Assembly: GCA_030605835.1 (NCBI GenBank)
Contig: JAUWHO010000048.1
Span: forward strand, 1 to 64,000
Origin: Candidatus Zixiibacteriota bacterium
Lineage (GTDB): Bacteria; Zixibacteria; MSB-5A5; DG-27
Length of the DNA stretch: 64,000 nt
Reading direction: 5' to 3'
Below the pieces are notes generated by a model. It did no database searches. It saw only the letters and a list, made by a program, of their open reading frames with translations, and was not told where the DNA came from. Shown here piece after piece: positions 7,550 to 15,659 of this stretch. Each line of letters opens with the position of its first letter. The first letter of the stretch is position 1. Made by a program: the position numbers and the translations under genes.

Positions 7550-9796
7550 TCAGCACTTCGAGAAGCCGCACTGGTGGCAGACCTCGCAGCCGCCCGCATG
7601 CTCAATCCGTCCCCCGCAATCGGGGCAGACATCGTAGTAGCTGTTTCGATTTCTCCTGACCCTATCCTTCTCGCCGAAATGACTTTGAAGCACTTTTGCA
7701 ATGGCATCCGGAATCGAGGTTATGAGCCCACCCTTTTGGTAAACCTGGGAAGCGCCTCCAATCCCCTCCAGCTGGTCGATTATGTCACCGACGTCCACCC
7801 CGGAACGGAGCGACAGAGAAATCAACCTGCACACCGCCTCGGTGTCGGCCATGGTGGTGTAACCGGATTTACCAATCTGGGCGAAGACCTCGAAGGGCTG
7901 TTCCCCGAGGGTGTTTATGGTCACGTAGAGGTTGCCATAGCCGGTCTTTATCTTCTCGGTGATCCCTCCCAATCTCTCCGGGCGCTCCTTGACCACTACC
8001 CTCTCTCTTTTCCTTTGAGCCTGCTTTGTGGAGAGCACCTGTTCGACTCTGCTGCCGTCACGATAGACCGTAATTCCCTTGCACCCCGAACGGAAAGCCA
8101 ACTTGTAAGCCGAGGCGACATCTTCAACGGTTGCCCCGCGAGGCAGATTTATGGTTTTGGAAACGGCATTATCGGTATACTTCTGGGAGGCGGCCTGCAT
8201 TCTGACGTGCCACTCCGGACTGATGTCGTGCGCGGTCACGAAAACCCTGCGAACCTCCTCGGGAATCTCCTCCATCTCCACGATGGAGCCTTTCTCCGCG
8301 ATCTTCTTGAATAGATCTTTGCTGTAGAAACCGACTTCCTTAGCTTTCTGTTCGAAGATCGGATTTACCTCCAATAGTTCGGTCCCGCCCATGACGGTGC
8401 GGGTGAAACAGATGGCGAAGGCGGGCTCAACCCCGGAAGAGCAACCGGCGATAATGGAAATCGTCCCCGTGGGAGCAACGGTCGTCACCGTGGAGTTGCG
8501 CATCTTCCGGCCGCTTTTGGTCTTCTCATCATAAAAGAAGCTCTGCTCCCACCTGGGGAAAGTTCCTCTCACCTCCGCCAGCTCCTCGGAGGCTTTGTAT
8601 CCCTCTTCCTGGATGAAGGACATCACCTTTTCCATCAAACTCAAGGCCGCTTCGGAGTCATAGGGGATTCCCAACTGGAAGAGCATATCCGCCCAGCCCA
8701 TCACCCCCAGACCGATTTTGCGGTTCTCTCTGGTCTCCTCTTTGATCTCCGGAATTGGGTATTTGTTAGCCTCGATCACATTATCCAGGAAGTGGACTGC
8801 GGTCCTAACGGTCTTTTTCAGCTTCCCCCAATCGACCTCGTGGCGATAGGGGGTCTTGGGGTTTTGGGGGTCAACAACCGCCTTGAGCATTAAAGCGAGA
8901 TTGACCGAGCCGAGGTTACAGCTATCGTGTGGCAGGAGCGGTTGCTCTCCACAGGGATTGGTGGCTTCATACAGAGCGACCTTTTTGACCGGGTTGCCTG
9001 CGTTCATGCGGTCAATGAACATCACTCCCGGCTCCGCACTCTTCCAGGCGTGCTCGACGATCATCTCGAAGACCTCTTGAGCATTGAGCCTCACCGGCCT
9101 CCCCTCCACGAAATACTCTTTGCCGGTGCGAGGATCGATGAGGGGGTATTCACGATTCTCCTCCACTGCCTCCATGAAATCGTCCGGGATCGCCACCGAG
9201 ATATTGAAGTTGGTCAGCTCCGAGAGATTATCTTTGCAGGTGATGAATTCCACTATATCGGGATGGTCAACCCGCAAGACCCCCATGTTGGCGCCACGTC
9301 TGGTGCCACCCTGCTTGACGGCTTCGGTGGCGGCGTTTATCACCTTCATGAACGAGACCGGGCCGGAGGCCACCCCGCTGGTGGAGGCCACCATCGAGTT
9401 TTTGGGCCTGAGCTTGGAGAAGGAGAATCCAGTCCCACCGCCGGATTTATGGATCAGGGCGGTATTTTTGACGGCCTCGAAAATCGAGTCCATGGAGTCT
9501 TCAATCGGCAGAACGAAGCAGGCGGAGAGCTGTCCCAAGGGACGCCCGGCGTTCATCAGGGTGGGGGAGTTGGGCAGAAACTCCAAAGAAGCCGTCATAT
9601 CATGAAACTGTTCAGCCACCTTCTCGATTTCCGATGGATCCGCCCCGAACTTCTCCTCCGGAGCCGCAATCGCCTTTGCCACCCGCAGGAAGAGTTCCTC
9701 CGGTTTCTCTATGATCTTCCCCCGCTGGTTTTTGATGAGGTAGCGCCTCTCCAGTACCTTCCTGGAGTTATTCGTCAAATTCGTCTTCTGAAGCAT
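7550..9796 (-). CDS. nrdJ: Adenosylcobalamin-dependent (class II) ribonucleotide reductase
   Basis: Reduces ribonucleotides to deoxyribonucleotides without oxygen, using a B12 radical. The 748-residue protein shows Cys93 in LSACFVLPIEDS, the finger-loop active site NPCGEQPLL with Asn280, Cys282 and Glu284, and Cys293 in SCNLGSVN. The SGGGTGFSFSKLRP region and KQGGTRRGANMG are family-typical. The C-terminus carries a zinc-ribbon-like set of cysteines (CPDCGG, CEVCHQCGFSKC) that also supplies the redox pair. A GTG at 9811 opens the frame, but ATG 9796 follows GGGAGGAG with correct spacing. It lies about 100 bases downstream of thyX in the same direction, so both deoxynucleotide genes are probably co-transcribed. 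No cobalamin riboswitch is seen in the short gap. Confidence 0.96.
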   Translation of the reverse strand: MLQKTNLTNNSRKVLERRYLIKNQRGKIIEKPEELFLRVAKAIAAPEEKFGADPSEIEKVAEQFHDMTASLEFLPNSPTLMNAGRPLGQLSACFVLPIEDSMDSIFEAVKNTALIHKSGGGTGFSFSKLRPKNSMVASTSGVASGPVSFMKVINAATEAVKQGGTRRGANMGVLRVDHPDIVEFITCKDNLSELTNFNISVAIPDDFMEAVEENREYPLIDPRTGKEYFVEGRPVRLNAQEVFEMIVEHAWKSAEPGVMFIDRMNAGNPVKKVALYEATNPCGEQPLLPHDSCNLGSVNLALMLKAVVDPQNPKTPYRHEVDWGKLKKTVRTAVHFLDNVIEANKYPIPEIKEETRENRKIGLGVMGWADMLFQLGIPYDSEAALSLMEKVMSFIQEEGYKASEELAEVRGTFPRWEQSFFYDEKTKSGRKMRNSTVTTVAPTGTISIIAGCSSGVEPAFAICFTRTVMGGTELLEVNPIFEQKAKEVGFYSKDLFKKIAEKGSIVEMEEIPEEVRRVFVTAHDISPEWHVRMQAASQKYTDNAVSKTINLPRGATVEDVASAYKLAFRSGCKGITVYRDGSRVEQVLSTKQAQRKRERVVVKERPERLGGITEKIKTGYGNLYVTINTLGEQPFEVFAQIGKSGYTTMADTEAVCRLISLSLRSGVDVGDIIDQLEGIGGASQVYQKGGLITSIPDAIAKVLQSHFGEKDRVRRNRNSYYDVCPDCGGRIEHAGGCEVCHQCGFSKC

Positions 9797-9893
9797 TTCC
9801 ACTCCTCCCACCGGAGTTGGGTCCTCTCCGGCGACAATAAGATCGCAGATTGTTGGAAGAATACTCTCCCTGTCCTCTCAACACTCATTTATT

Positions 9894-10556
9894 CTAAGCT
9901 TGTAGCTTTCCAGGGTCAATTGAAGCACAAACGTTATCTTCATCGAGTATGAAATCGCAAAACACCGTCGGGGCCTCCCTTTTCATTATCGTCAACATTT
10001 GCAGGCACACTTCCCGAATCTCCCAGTGGGCCCTGGGCTGACACCTCACCGCGAAAAGGTGACGGAATTCCCGGAAGTTGGCGGTGATCACAATCTCGGA
10101 GGTGGTGGCGTTGGGCAAGATGTAGCGGGCATCCTCCGGCGGCACTCCCTTCGACAGAAGCTCTTCGTAGAGGTTGTAAGCTGCCTCCGCCCCGTCTTGG
10201 AAAACCTGCTCAGAGCCACTTTTCTTCACCGTCTCCGGAATCTGGTATTCGAAATCCTTAGTCTTCTTTCTATCCGGTTTGTCGGCGTAGCAGACATACC
10301 TCTGACTCTCCTGGGAGGGGGAGACGAAGCGATGTCTCACCAGCTCGTGAGTGAAGACTCGGGAGCCACCCTTGATGCGGAAGGTGGCGGAGGCATGTTC
10401 CAACACCGAGTGATGCCCCTTGCGGATCACTTTCCTGATGAGCTCTGCGGTCGACTTCGGGGGATCGTAGCGGTCGAAGCTGAGATAGCAAGTTCTGCAA
10501 GCCCTCTCGATTAAGTCTTCAGCGTTTGGGGTGATAGAGACTAATTCGACCTTCAT
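9894..10556 (-). CDS. thyX: Flavin-dependent thymidylate synthase
   Basis: Methylates dUMP to dTMP using methylene-tetrahydrofolate, FAD and NADPH. It has 220 residues, the usual length. The ThyX signature RHRX7S is exact: Arg74-His75-Arg76, then Ser84 within SPSQESQRY. GHHSVLEHASATF and FREFRHLFAVRCQPRAHWEIR match conserved FAD/dUMP-binding blocks. The gene is first in a thyX-nrdJ unit whose upstream region carries two NrdR-box-like elements and a TTGACA promoter (10722-10814), so control by the deoxynucleotide sensor NrdR is likely. Confidence 0.97.
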   Translation of the reverse strand: MKVELVSITPNAEDLIERACRTCYLSFDRYDPPKSTAELIRKVIRKGHHSVLEHASATFRIKGGSRVFTHELVRHRFVSPSQESQRYVCYADKPDRKKTKDFEYQIPETVKKSGSEQVFQDGAEAAYNLYEELLSKGVPPEDARYILPNATTSEIVITANFREFRHLFAVRCQPRAHWEIREVCLQMLTIMKREAPTVFCDFILDEDNVCASIDPGKLQA

Positions 10557-10721
10557 GGTTCGTCACTCGCTTTTGTGCAGTCCGGACGGCAAGTCACTCC
10601 TTAGCCCGCAAGTGGAACACCAATGAATATTGATGGTCTGGGACTTCACCTCTTGTGAGCAGGCAGCTCGAAGAGAGATCTCCCGGTACCGACTTCTTTT
10701 AAGACTTCCGTGCGAGGTTCC

Positions 10722-10749
10722 AATAAAAGAGAAAATGATTCTGTGTCAA
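10722..10749 (-). promoter_or_regulatory. Promoter of the thyX-nrdJ operon
   Basis: On the minus strand a perfect TTGACA (10744-10749), 16 bases, TTTATT (10722-10727), followed by a leader of about 160 bases to thyX. The paired boxes at 10768-10814 lie directly upstream. Confidence 0.55.
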
Positions 10750-10767
10750 GATTTTTTTAGAGAAAAA

Positions 10768-10814
10768 TTCCAACATGTTGTGAATTCGACTTTTTCTCTT
10801 ACAAGATGTTGTGC
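10768..10814 (-). promoter_or_regulatory. Pair of NrdR-box-like operators
   Basis: Two near-palindromes, TTCCAACATGTTGTGA (10768-10783) and TTACAAGATGTTGTGC (10799-10814), match the NrdR box ACACAATATATTGTGT at 10 and 11 of 16 positions. Their centres are 31 bp apart, the three-helical-turn spacing known for tandem NrdR boxes. NrdR is a zinc-finger/ATP-cone repressor that senses dATP/ATP. The position upstream of thyX-nrdJ fits. Confidence 0.6.
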
Positions 10815-11169
10815 ACTTTCGCATTTCAACCTGAAGACCTGGACTCTTGAGATACTTTCTTGGCTGACCGTTCTGAGCGGTGCCGATGAACGTTACCCGG
10901 AGGATAGGAGCTTTCGCTTTTTGAGAAGTTAGAGACCATTCGGTTTGATTTCCGAGCGAGATTCTCTTCGTGAGGAATCTGTAGCGATGGATCAGCCCCC
11001 GAGGCTTCCTTAATAATGTAGGGAGATCGAATCGGCCCGTTGAGTTGCAGTCGGACGGAAACAGAGCTGATCAATCTTCGAGCAAGACTGGAAGGGACAG
11101 AATCCTCTTAAGCCTCGTCAATCCACGGCCAGCCCTTATCTAACCGCTCCAGAGCTTGCCTGCTTTCTC

Positions 11170-11198
11170 TTGACATTGGAGTGAGGGCCGTATATATT
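11170..11198 (+). promoter_or_regulatory. Promoter of the tRNA-Ala / thioredoxin unit
   Basis: TTGACA (11170-11175), 17 bases, TATATT (11193-11198). The expected start near 11205 is about 80 bases before tRNA-Ala. Confidence 0.7.
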
Positions 11199-11213
11199 CG
11201 ACCGAGTATTGAT

Positions 11214-11279
11214 GAAGGGTTGTCGCCACAGGTTACCCAGCGCGGAAACGGCGACCCACCAATGGTGGAACCACCCTTC
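11214..11279 (+). other. Potential three-way-junction structure in the tRNA-Ala leader
   Basis: Outer stem GAAGGGT (11214-11220) pairs with ACCCTTC (11273-11279). Inside, GTCGCC (11222-11227) pairs with GGCGAC (11250-11255), and CCACC (11256-11260) with GGTGG (11264-11268). The 66-base unit is tRNA-sized with a 7-bp closing stem, but it lacks a recognisable anticodon or T-loop. It may be a decayed tRNA, a processing signal, or one of the intergenic palindromic repeats. Confidence 0.4.
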
Positions 11280-11286
11280 AGAGATT

Positions 11287-11359
11287 GGGGCCGTAGTTCA
11301 GTTGGGAGAACGTTTGACTGGCAGTCAAAAGGTCACCGGTTCGAGCCCGGTCGGCTCCA
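11287..11359 (+). tRNA. tRNA-Ala (anticodon GGC)
   Basis: A complete cloverleaf. The acceptor GGGGCCG pairs with CGGCTCC and contains the G3-U70 wobble that marks alanine tRNAs. The D-arm is GTTC/GAAC, the anticodon stem TTTGA/TCAAA with loop CTGGCAG (GGC reads GCC), and the T-arm ACCGG-TTCGAGC-CCGGT. Discriminator is A; CCA is not encoded. The thioredoxin-like gene begins 28 bases later on the same strand, so the two may share a transcript. Confidence 0.95.
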
Positions 11360-11387
11360 TTTTTATATCACCTCTTGGGAGATTCAG

Positions 11388-11912
11388 ATGTTGGGAACGC
11401 GAGTTTTCATCTGGCTAACAGTTTCACTCCTCCTCGTGGCCCTACCCCTTCTTGCGCAAGAGGGACAGCCAGCCCCCGATTTCACCTTGCAGGACTTAGA
11501 GGGGGAAAGCTACACCCTCTCGGAGCTCAAAGGGAAGGTAGTCCTCTTAGATTTCTGGGCTACCTGGTGTAAACCGTGCGTGGTATCCATTCCCCACTTA
11601 AACAAGCTAAGCCTGCGCTTTCAGGAGGAAGGATTCTTGCTCTTAGGTATTAACGTCGACCGCTTTAAAAGCATTAGCTCCCTGAAGAGGTTCGTTAAGC
11701 AATATGAGATCAACTACCCGGTGCTTGCGGACAAGAGCGGGAAAGTGGCCGCTCGATATCGGGCTTTCGCCCTGCCGACCTCTTTCCTTATAAATGAGGA
11801 GGGTAGGATCGCCAAAAGAATTTTCGGAAGCAGTCCCACGTTGCAGAAGGAGCTTGAGGAGGAGATCGAGAAGCTTCTGAAGGGGGCAGGCCCTGAAGAG
11901 GGTGAAGAATGA
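11388..11912 (+). CDS. TlpA/ResA-like thiol-disulfide oxidoreductase, exported
   Basis: A 174-residue periplasmic redoxin. The signal peptide is MLGTRVFIWLTVSLLLVALPLLAQ. The AhpC/TSA-like thioredoxin fold follows with PDFTLQDLEGE, the redox motif WCKPC in LDFWATWCKPCV (about residues 60-68), and cis-proline in ALPTSFLI. Such proteins reduce disulfides in apocytochromes or cell-envelope partners. The frame is open upstream through the tRNA to 11181, which is accidental; ATG 11388 has GGGAG upstream and creates the signal peptide. No cytochrome maturation genes are nearby, so the partner is unknown. Confidence 0.92.
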   Translation: MLGTRVFIWLTVSLLLVALPLLAQEGQPAPDFTLQDLEGESYTLSELKGKVVLLDFWATWCKPCVVSIPHLNKLSLRFQEEGFLLLGINVDRFKSISSLKRFVKQYEINYPVLADKSGKVAARYRAFALPTSFLINEEGRIAKRIFGSSPTLQKELEEEIEKLLKGAGPEEGEE

Positions 11913-12037
11913 TCATCTTGATTGATCAATATTTTTTACTTGACATTCAAGGCCGGCAGAAATTTCTTTGATCTTATAGGCGATAGTCGGTTCAGGAAGT
12001 TATCGGCCTTGTCTTGGGGTGAGGTCACGGAGCAAAT

Positions 12038-12109
12038 GCGGGCGTAATTCAGCGGTAGAATGCAAGCTTCCCAAGCTTGACGTCGAGGGTTCGACTCCCT
12101 TCGCCCGCT
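12038..12109 (+). tRNA. tRNA-Gly (anticodon CCC)
   Basis: Acceptor GCGGGCG/CGCCCGC, discriminator T as usual for glycine. Anticodon stem CAAGC/GCTTG has loop TTCCCAA (CCC reads GGG), and the T-arm is GAGGG-TTCGACT-CCCTT. CCA is not encoded. A run of seven T follows directly and probably ends transcription. Confidence 0.94.
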
Positions 12110-12289
12110 TTTTTTATCGTCGGTAGAGAGGTGATATAGATCACCGTGTTTGAGGTTGCCCAACAGTTAATTCTCAAGACCTTGAAAGAACGGATAGATT
12201 ATGGTGACAGAATTCGGGGATCTCTTGGAAACCCCGAGAAGGAGGTGACGAAGACTTCTCCTTACGGATCATTTACGAGCTGACCCCCG

Positions 12290-12306
12290 CTGCCCGCCTC
12301 GGGCAG
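12290..12306. repeat. Short palindrome ahead of the LPP20 gene
   Basis: CTGCCCG-CCT-CGGGCAG, a perfect 7-bp stem with a 3-base loop. It is one of about sixteen such intergenic hairpins in the window. Confidence 0.6.
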
Positions 12307-12354
12307 GCCTCAGGTGGGACAGACTTAGTCTCGAACCTTTTTTGGAGGTGAAAA

Positions 12355-13182
12355 ATGTCAGTGAAGTTTAGAGTTTTGTTCTCGGGTCTTATCTGTCTTT
12401 TCCTCTCGTTTAGTCTCGCCTTCGGACAGGAAGCTCTGATGCAGGAGGTGGCCGGAGGGAAGATCGATTGGGGAGACCAGCTGGTGATAGTCACCGGAAT
12501 CGGGGCTCCCAATCCCAGGCTCTCCCCGGCCCAACAGCGCACCAGCGCCCTAACTGCCGCCCGCATTGACGCCCAGAGGCGACTTCTGGAAATCATCAAG
12601 GGGGTGACCCTGACCGCCGAGACGGTGGTCAACAACTCCATGGTGGAGTCGGACATTATCAGGACCACCGTGGAGGGGACCATCAGAGGTTTCCGCCAGG
12701 CGGGAGCACCGCGCTACATAGAAGATGGCACCGTGGAGATCGATGTGGAGGTGGCACTCTCCGGGCGCATTCTGGGAGCGGTTCTGCCGCCGACCGGCTC
12801 CAAGCAGACCGAGTACGAAAGCAAGGAGATCCCCTCCGATCCGAGCAGCTCTTACACCGGGATGATTGTTGATTGTCGGGGCCTGAACGTTCTGTTTGCC
12901 TTGGCACCTCGGGTCTTAAACGAGCTGGGGGAGGAGGTCTACGGTCCCGATTGGGTCGATCGTGACGTCGCTGCCGAGACCGGCGTGGTCGGTTACTACG
13001 CCTCCGAGGAAGATTGCAGGACTCGTGCTGGAAACAATCCCTTCATGGTCAAGGCCATGAGGAGTGCTGGCAGCAACAACTGCGATGTCCTCATCCCCAA
13101 CGTGGATGGCACCGTCCTATCCTCCACCGAGGAGAATCTGATTTTCATGGACCAGTGCAAGGTGGCCTTCTGGGTTGACTGA
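12355..13182 (+). CDS. LPP20-domain exported protein
   Basis: 275 residues. The signal peptide MSVKFRVLFSGLICLFLSFSLA ends near FGQ with no lipobox Cys, so this is not a lipoprotein. Residues about 35-145 form an LPP20-like domain with IVTGIGAPNP, AARIDAQRRLLEIIKG, and DGTVEIDVEVALSG; in Vibrio the LPP20 protein FlgP partners FlgO and FlgT at the outer-membrane flagellar ring. A second half (about 165-275) contains MIVDCRGLNV and KAMRSAG and resembles the tail found in envelope paralogues of this type. GGAGG lies eight bases before ATG. It leads a five-gene cluster (to 17528) of FlgT-, CsgG- and FecR-like envelope proteins. Confidence 0.82.
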   Translation: MSVKFRVLFSGLICLFLSFSLAFGQEALMQEVAGGKIDWGDQLVIVTGIGAPNPRLSPAQQRTSALTAARIDAQRRLLEIIKGVTLTAETVVNNSMVESDIIRTTVEGTIRGFRQAGAPRYIEDGTVEIDVEVALSGRILGAVLPPTGSKQTEYESKEIPSDPSSSYTGMIVDCRGLNVLFALAPRVLNELGEEVYGPDWVDRDVAAETGVVGYYASEEDCRTRAGNNPFMVKAMRSAGSNNCDVLIPNVDGTVLSSTEENLIFMDQCKVAFWVD

Positions 13183-13234
13183 GGAAGCGGTACGGACGCT
13201 GTCGGAATAGTCTTCATATTTGAAAGGTAAAACC

Positions 13235-14422
13235 ATGAGGAAGTTCTCGGGGCAGTTCCTGCTTGTGATTCTTTGCCCCTTATGCATCCTTGTCCTTGCT
13301 GCCGATATTTCGGCTCAGGAGGAGATCACCGTAACCTCCACCGGGCTGGGGGTCATAATCGCCGGGGATGTCGGCAAGGCCCGAGATGAGGCTCTAAACG
13401 ATGCCCTGCGGAAGGCGGTGGAGCAAGCAGTGGGAACCATCATCTCCGCCCGGAGCGTCGTCGAAAACGCCGTGCTCATCCAGGATAATATCTACAGTAA
13501 GACCTCCGGCTACATCAAAAGCTACAATCTGGTGAGGGAGGGCAAAAGCGTCAATATCCCCAACACATACGAGGTGGCGATCACCGCCACCGTCTCCAAA
13601 GCCAGCATCAAGGACGATTTGGCCGCCCTCGGCATTCTGATTGAAAGAAAGGGTTTTCCTCGAATGATGGTCCTAATCGAGGAGAAAAACATCGAACAGC
13701 ACCAGTGGGTCAGGGAGGCTCACAACCTCAACACCGCCGAGCAGAAAGTTCAGGAGATCTTCAGGAACAAGGGTTTCGAGTTCGTTGACCAAAAGACCGC
13801 CTTCAGGAACCTACAAAGGGACCAGGAGATGGCCATAAATCGCGGCGATACCGAGGCTGCGGTCGCTTTGGGGAATCGTAGCGGTGCTGAGGTCATCATC
13901 ACCGGAAATGCGATCGCTAAAAAATCGAGCGCCAGCGTTGAACTCGGGGGAATGATTTCTGTCCAGGCTAACGTCAACATGCGGGCGATTCGAACCGACA
14001 ATGCCGACATTATCGCCTCCGCCTCCGCCTCCGCCCCCCAGGTTCACATCGACGATGTTACCGGCGGGGTCATGGCCATCCAGAAGGCCACCGAGAAGGT
14101 GGCAGAACAGCTCTCGGAGCAGATTATCTCCACCTGGAGCGAGGATTTAGCCTCCGGGATGCGAGTCAACATCATCGTTCACAACATTCAGTCTTTCGGA
14201 GATCTCAACGACTTCAAATTCGTCCTGAAGGATTATGTCCGCGGCACCAAATCCGTAGATATGAGGTCCTTCTCCAGCGGTGTCGCCGAATTCGATCTGG
14301 AGACCACCAGCACCGCCAACGACATTGCCGAATCTCTGACTGGTAAGGAGATCGAAAAATTCAGGGTTGAAGTCTTGGGAGTGACGCAGAACAAACTGGA
14401 ATTGAGAATTCATAGGAAGTAG
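13235..14422 (+). CDS. FlgT N-terminal-domain protein, exported
   Basis: 395 residues with signal peptide MRKFSGQFLLVILCPLCILVL. Residues about 27-130 match the FlgT_N domain: GDVGKARDEALNDALRKAVEQAVG, VVENAVLIQDNIYSKTSGYIKSY and NTYEVAITATVSK. The rest (130-395) has an alpha/beta LPP20/TolB-like fold with AVALGNRSGAEVIITGNA and a closing TQNKLELRI strand. In Vibrio FlgT the N, middle (CsgG-like) and C domains are one polypeptide; here the next gene carries the latter two. The frame extends to TTG 13220, but ATG 13235 is preferred with AAAGGT upstream. The gene lies 52 bases after the LPP20 gene. No flagellar genes are in the window. Confidence 0.78.
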   Translation: MRKFSGQFLLVILCPLCILVLAADISAQEEITVTSTGLGVIIAGDVGKARDEALNDALRKAVEQAVGTIISARSVVENAVLIQDNIYSKTSGYIKSYNLVREGKSVNIPNTYEVAITATVSKASIKDDLAALGILIERKGFPRMMVLIEEKNIEQHQWVREAHNLNTAEQKVQEIFRNKGFEFVDQKTAFRNLQRDQEMAINRGDTEAAVALGNRSGAEVIITGNAIAKKSSASVELGGMISVQANVNMRAIRTDNADIIASASASAPQVHIDDVTGGVMAIQKATEKVAEQLSEQIISTWSEDLASGMRVNIIVHNIQSFGDLNDFKFVLKDYVRGTKSVDMRSFSSGVAEFDLETTSTANDIAESLTGKEIEKFRVEVLGVTQNKLELRIHRK

Positions 14423-14441
14423 AGGAGGGAAAAGGATAATA

Positions 14442-15353
14442 ATGGCCATTAAGAAAATCCTGACCGGGGTCTTGCTTTCGGCATTCATTCTGGTCGCTGC
14501 CGGGTTTGCTCAGGAGGTTGAAGAGAAGCCCCTCACCGGGTTGAAGAAGCGTATCGCGGTTTTCAATTTCGAGAACAAGAGTGACTACGGCAAGGGCAAC
14601 GTGGGTGAGGGCATGGCGGACATGTTGACCACCGAGCTGGTCAAGTCCGGCAAATACCGGGTCATCGAACGTGGCCAGATACAGACGGTGATGCAGGAGC
14701 AGAAGTTAGGCCTCACCGGAGCGGTGACCTCCAACACCGCCAGCCAACTGGGAAAGCTCTTAGGAGTGGAGTTAGCGGTCTTCGGGTCGGTGACGGAGTT
14801 CGGGCAGAAAAAGGAGGAGAAGGGAACCGGGTTTAAGGGGCGCTCTTTCGGTATGACCAAGACGGTGGCTCGGGTGGCCATCGACGTGAGGATCGTCAAC
14901 ACCGAGACTGGCGAAATCCTGGCCGCTGACAACGTCGCCAAAGAGGAGAAAAAAACCGGCCTGAGTGTGAAGGTTCCGGACTTCAACTTCCAAGACAAGT
15001 CCAGCTTCGACAAAACCTTGGTGGGGAAAGCGACTCGTGCCTGCATCCAGGAGATCATCCACAAAATCGATGCTCAGATGGGAAAGGTCCCCTGGTACGG
15101 AAAGATAATAAAGGAGAGCGGCGGGATTGTTTACATCAACCGCGGGGTTAGCTCCGGCTTGCAGGTCGGTAATGTCCTGGAGGCTTACTCTCCGGGAGAG
15201 GAATTGATCGACCCCGAGACTGGGATCTCCCTCGGGAGCGAGGAGACTAAAATCGGCAGGGTGCAGATAGTCGACGTCCAGCAGAGATTCTCCAAGGCGA
15301 TAATAAAGCAGGGTGCCGGCTTCAAAGCGGGAGATCTGGTCAAGGAATACTAG
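14442..15353 (+). CDS. CsgG-family protein with FlgT C-terminal-like domain
   Basis: 303 residues with signal peptide MAIKKILTGVLLSAFILVAAGFAQ. The CsgG/FlgT-M core (about 35-205) shows KRIAVFNFENKS, GEGMADMLTTELVKSGKYRVIERGQ, KLGLTGAVTSNTASQLGKLLGVELAVFGSVTEF cut across several blocks, and VARVAIDVRIVNTETGEIL. Residues 220-303 form a small SH3-like domain (GIVYINRGVSSGLQVGN, KIGRVQIVDVQQRFSKAII) that resembles the FlgT C domain and binds peptidoglycan or ring partners in homologues. It starts 19 bases after the FlgT_N gene with AGAGGAGGG upstream. A terminator follows, so LPP20, FlgT_N and this gene form one transcription unit. There is no lipobox. Confidence 0.82.
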   Translation: MAIKKILTGVLLSAFILVAAGFAQEVEEKPLTGLKKRIAVFNFENKSDYGKGNVGEGMADMLTTELVKSGKYRVIERGQIQTVMQEQKLGLTGAVTSNTASQLGKLLGVELAVFGSVTEFGQKKEEKGTGFKGRSFGMTKTVARVAIDVRIVNTETGEILAADNVAKEEKKTGLSVKVPDFNFQDKSSFDKTLVGKATRACIQEIIHKIDAQMGKVPWYGKIIKESGGIVYINRGVSSGLQVGNVLEAYSPGEELIDPETGISLGSEETKIGRVQIVDVQQRFSKAIIKQGAGFKAGDLVKEY

Positions 15354-15373
15354 GTTTTATTATCCAGTCTGTG

Positions 15374-15410
15374 GAAACCCCGGGAGGTGACTTCTGTCGG
15401 GGTTTCTTTT
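15374..15410 (+). terminator. Rho-independent terminator after the CsgG/FlgT-like gene
   Basis: Nine-bp stem GAAACCCCG (15374-15382) with CGGGGTTTC (15398-15406), 15-base loop, then TTTT. Confidence 0.75.
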
Positions 15411-15433
15411 ATACCCAAAGCACCTTGTAAGAT

Positions 15434-15515
15434 AGGGAACAGGAGACAGGAGATAGGAGATAGGAAACGGGGAATTATCCTTAAACTATGAACCATGAAC
15501 TATGAACTGTGAACC
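15434..15515. repeat. Heptanucleotide tandem repeats, locus 1
   Basis: Five 7-base units of the type AGGRRAC/T (15434-15468: AGGGAAC, AGGAGAC, AGGAGAT twice, AGGAAAC). A second array of four units AACYRTG (15484-15511: AACTATG, AACCATG, AACTATG, AACTGTG) lies 15 bases on. The gap between the CsgG/FlgT gene and the FecR gene (15354-15659) holds these, the terminator and one palindrome, but no gene. Confidence 0.8.
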
Positions 15516-15522
15516 GACGTGG

Positions 15523-15549
15523 GTAGCCCCCGGCCTCTGCCGGGGGAAT
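15523..15549. repeat. GTAG-headed GC-rich palindrome
   Basis: GTAG, then CCCCCGGC (15527-15534), loop CTCT, GCCGGGGG (15539-15546). A closely similar element lies at 20955-20985. Confidence 0.8.
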
Positions 15550-15659
15550 CAGATAATTCTGTTGCCCTTTGGGTGCTGAATTGATATTTTAAGGAAAGTC
15601 CGGTTCAGGATTTGACGATTATTGAGCATAAAAGACAACTTCCGGAAGGCAGGTAAGGT

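Larger units (their letters stand above)
10557..11286. other. 730-bp non-coding region between thyX and tRNA-Ala
   Basis: No gene is supported. Towards thyX it holds a minus-strand promoter and two NrdR-like boxes. Towards the tRNA it holds a consensus plus-strand promoter and a potential three-way-junction structure, each listed separately. The middle (about 10820-11165) shows nothing I can assign. Confidence 0.6.

Noticed and set aside
9797-9893. Cobalamin riboswitch ahead of nrdJ
   Set aside because: The gap is under 100 bases and shows no B12-box-like sequence.
8927-9952. 341-codon + strand frame across nrdJ
   Set aside because: Shadow of nrdJ in the opposite strand; low-complexity His/Gly composition and no ribosome site.
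11181-11387. N-terminal extension of the thioredoxin frame through tRNA-Ala
   Set aside because: It would translate the tRNA; ATG 11388 has a ribosome site and starts a signal peptide.
12355-15353. Flagellar operon
   Set aside because: FlgT/FlgP-like domains are present but no flagellar structural gene; the cluster fits a separate envelope complex.
15434-15515. CRISPR array
   Set aside because: Units are seven bases without spacers; they are simple tandem repeats. No cas genes are in the window.
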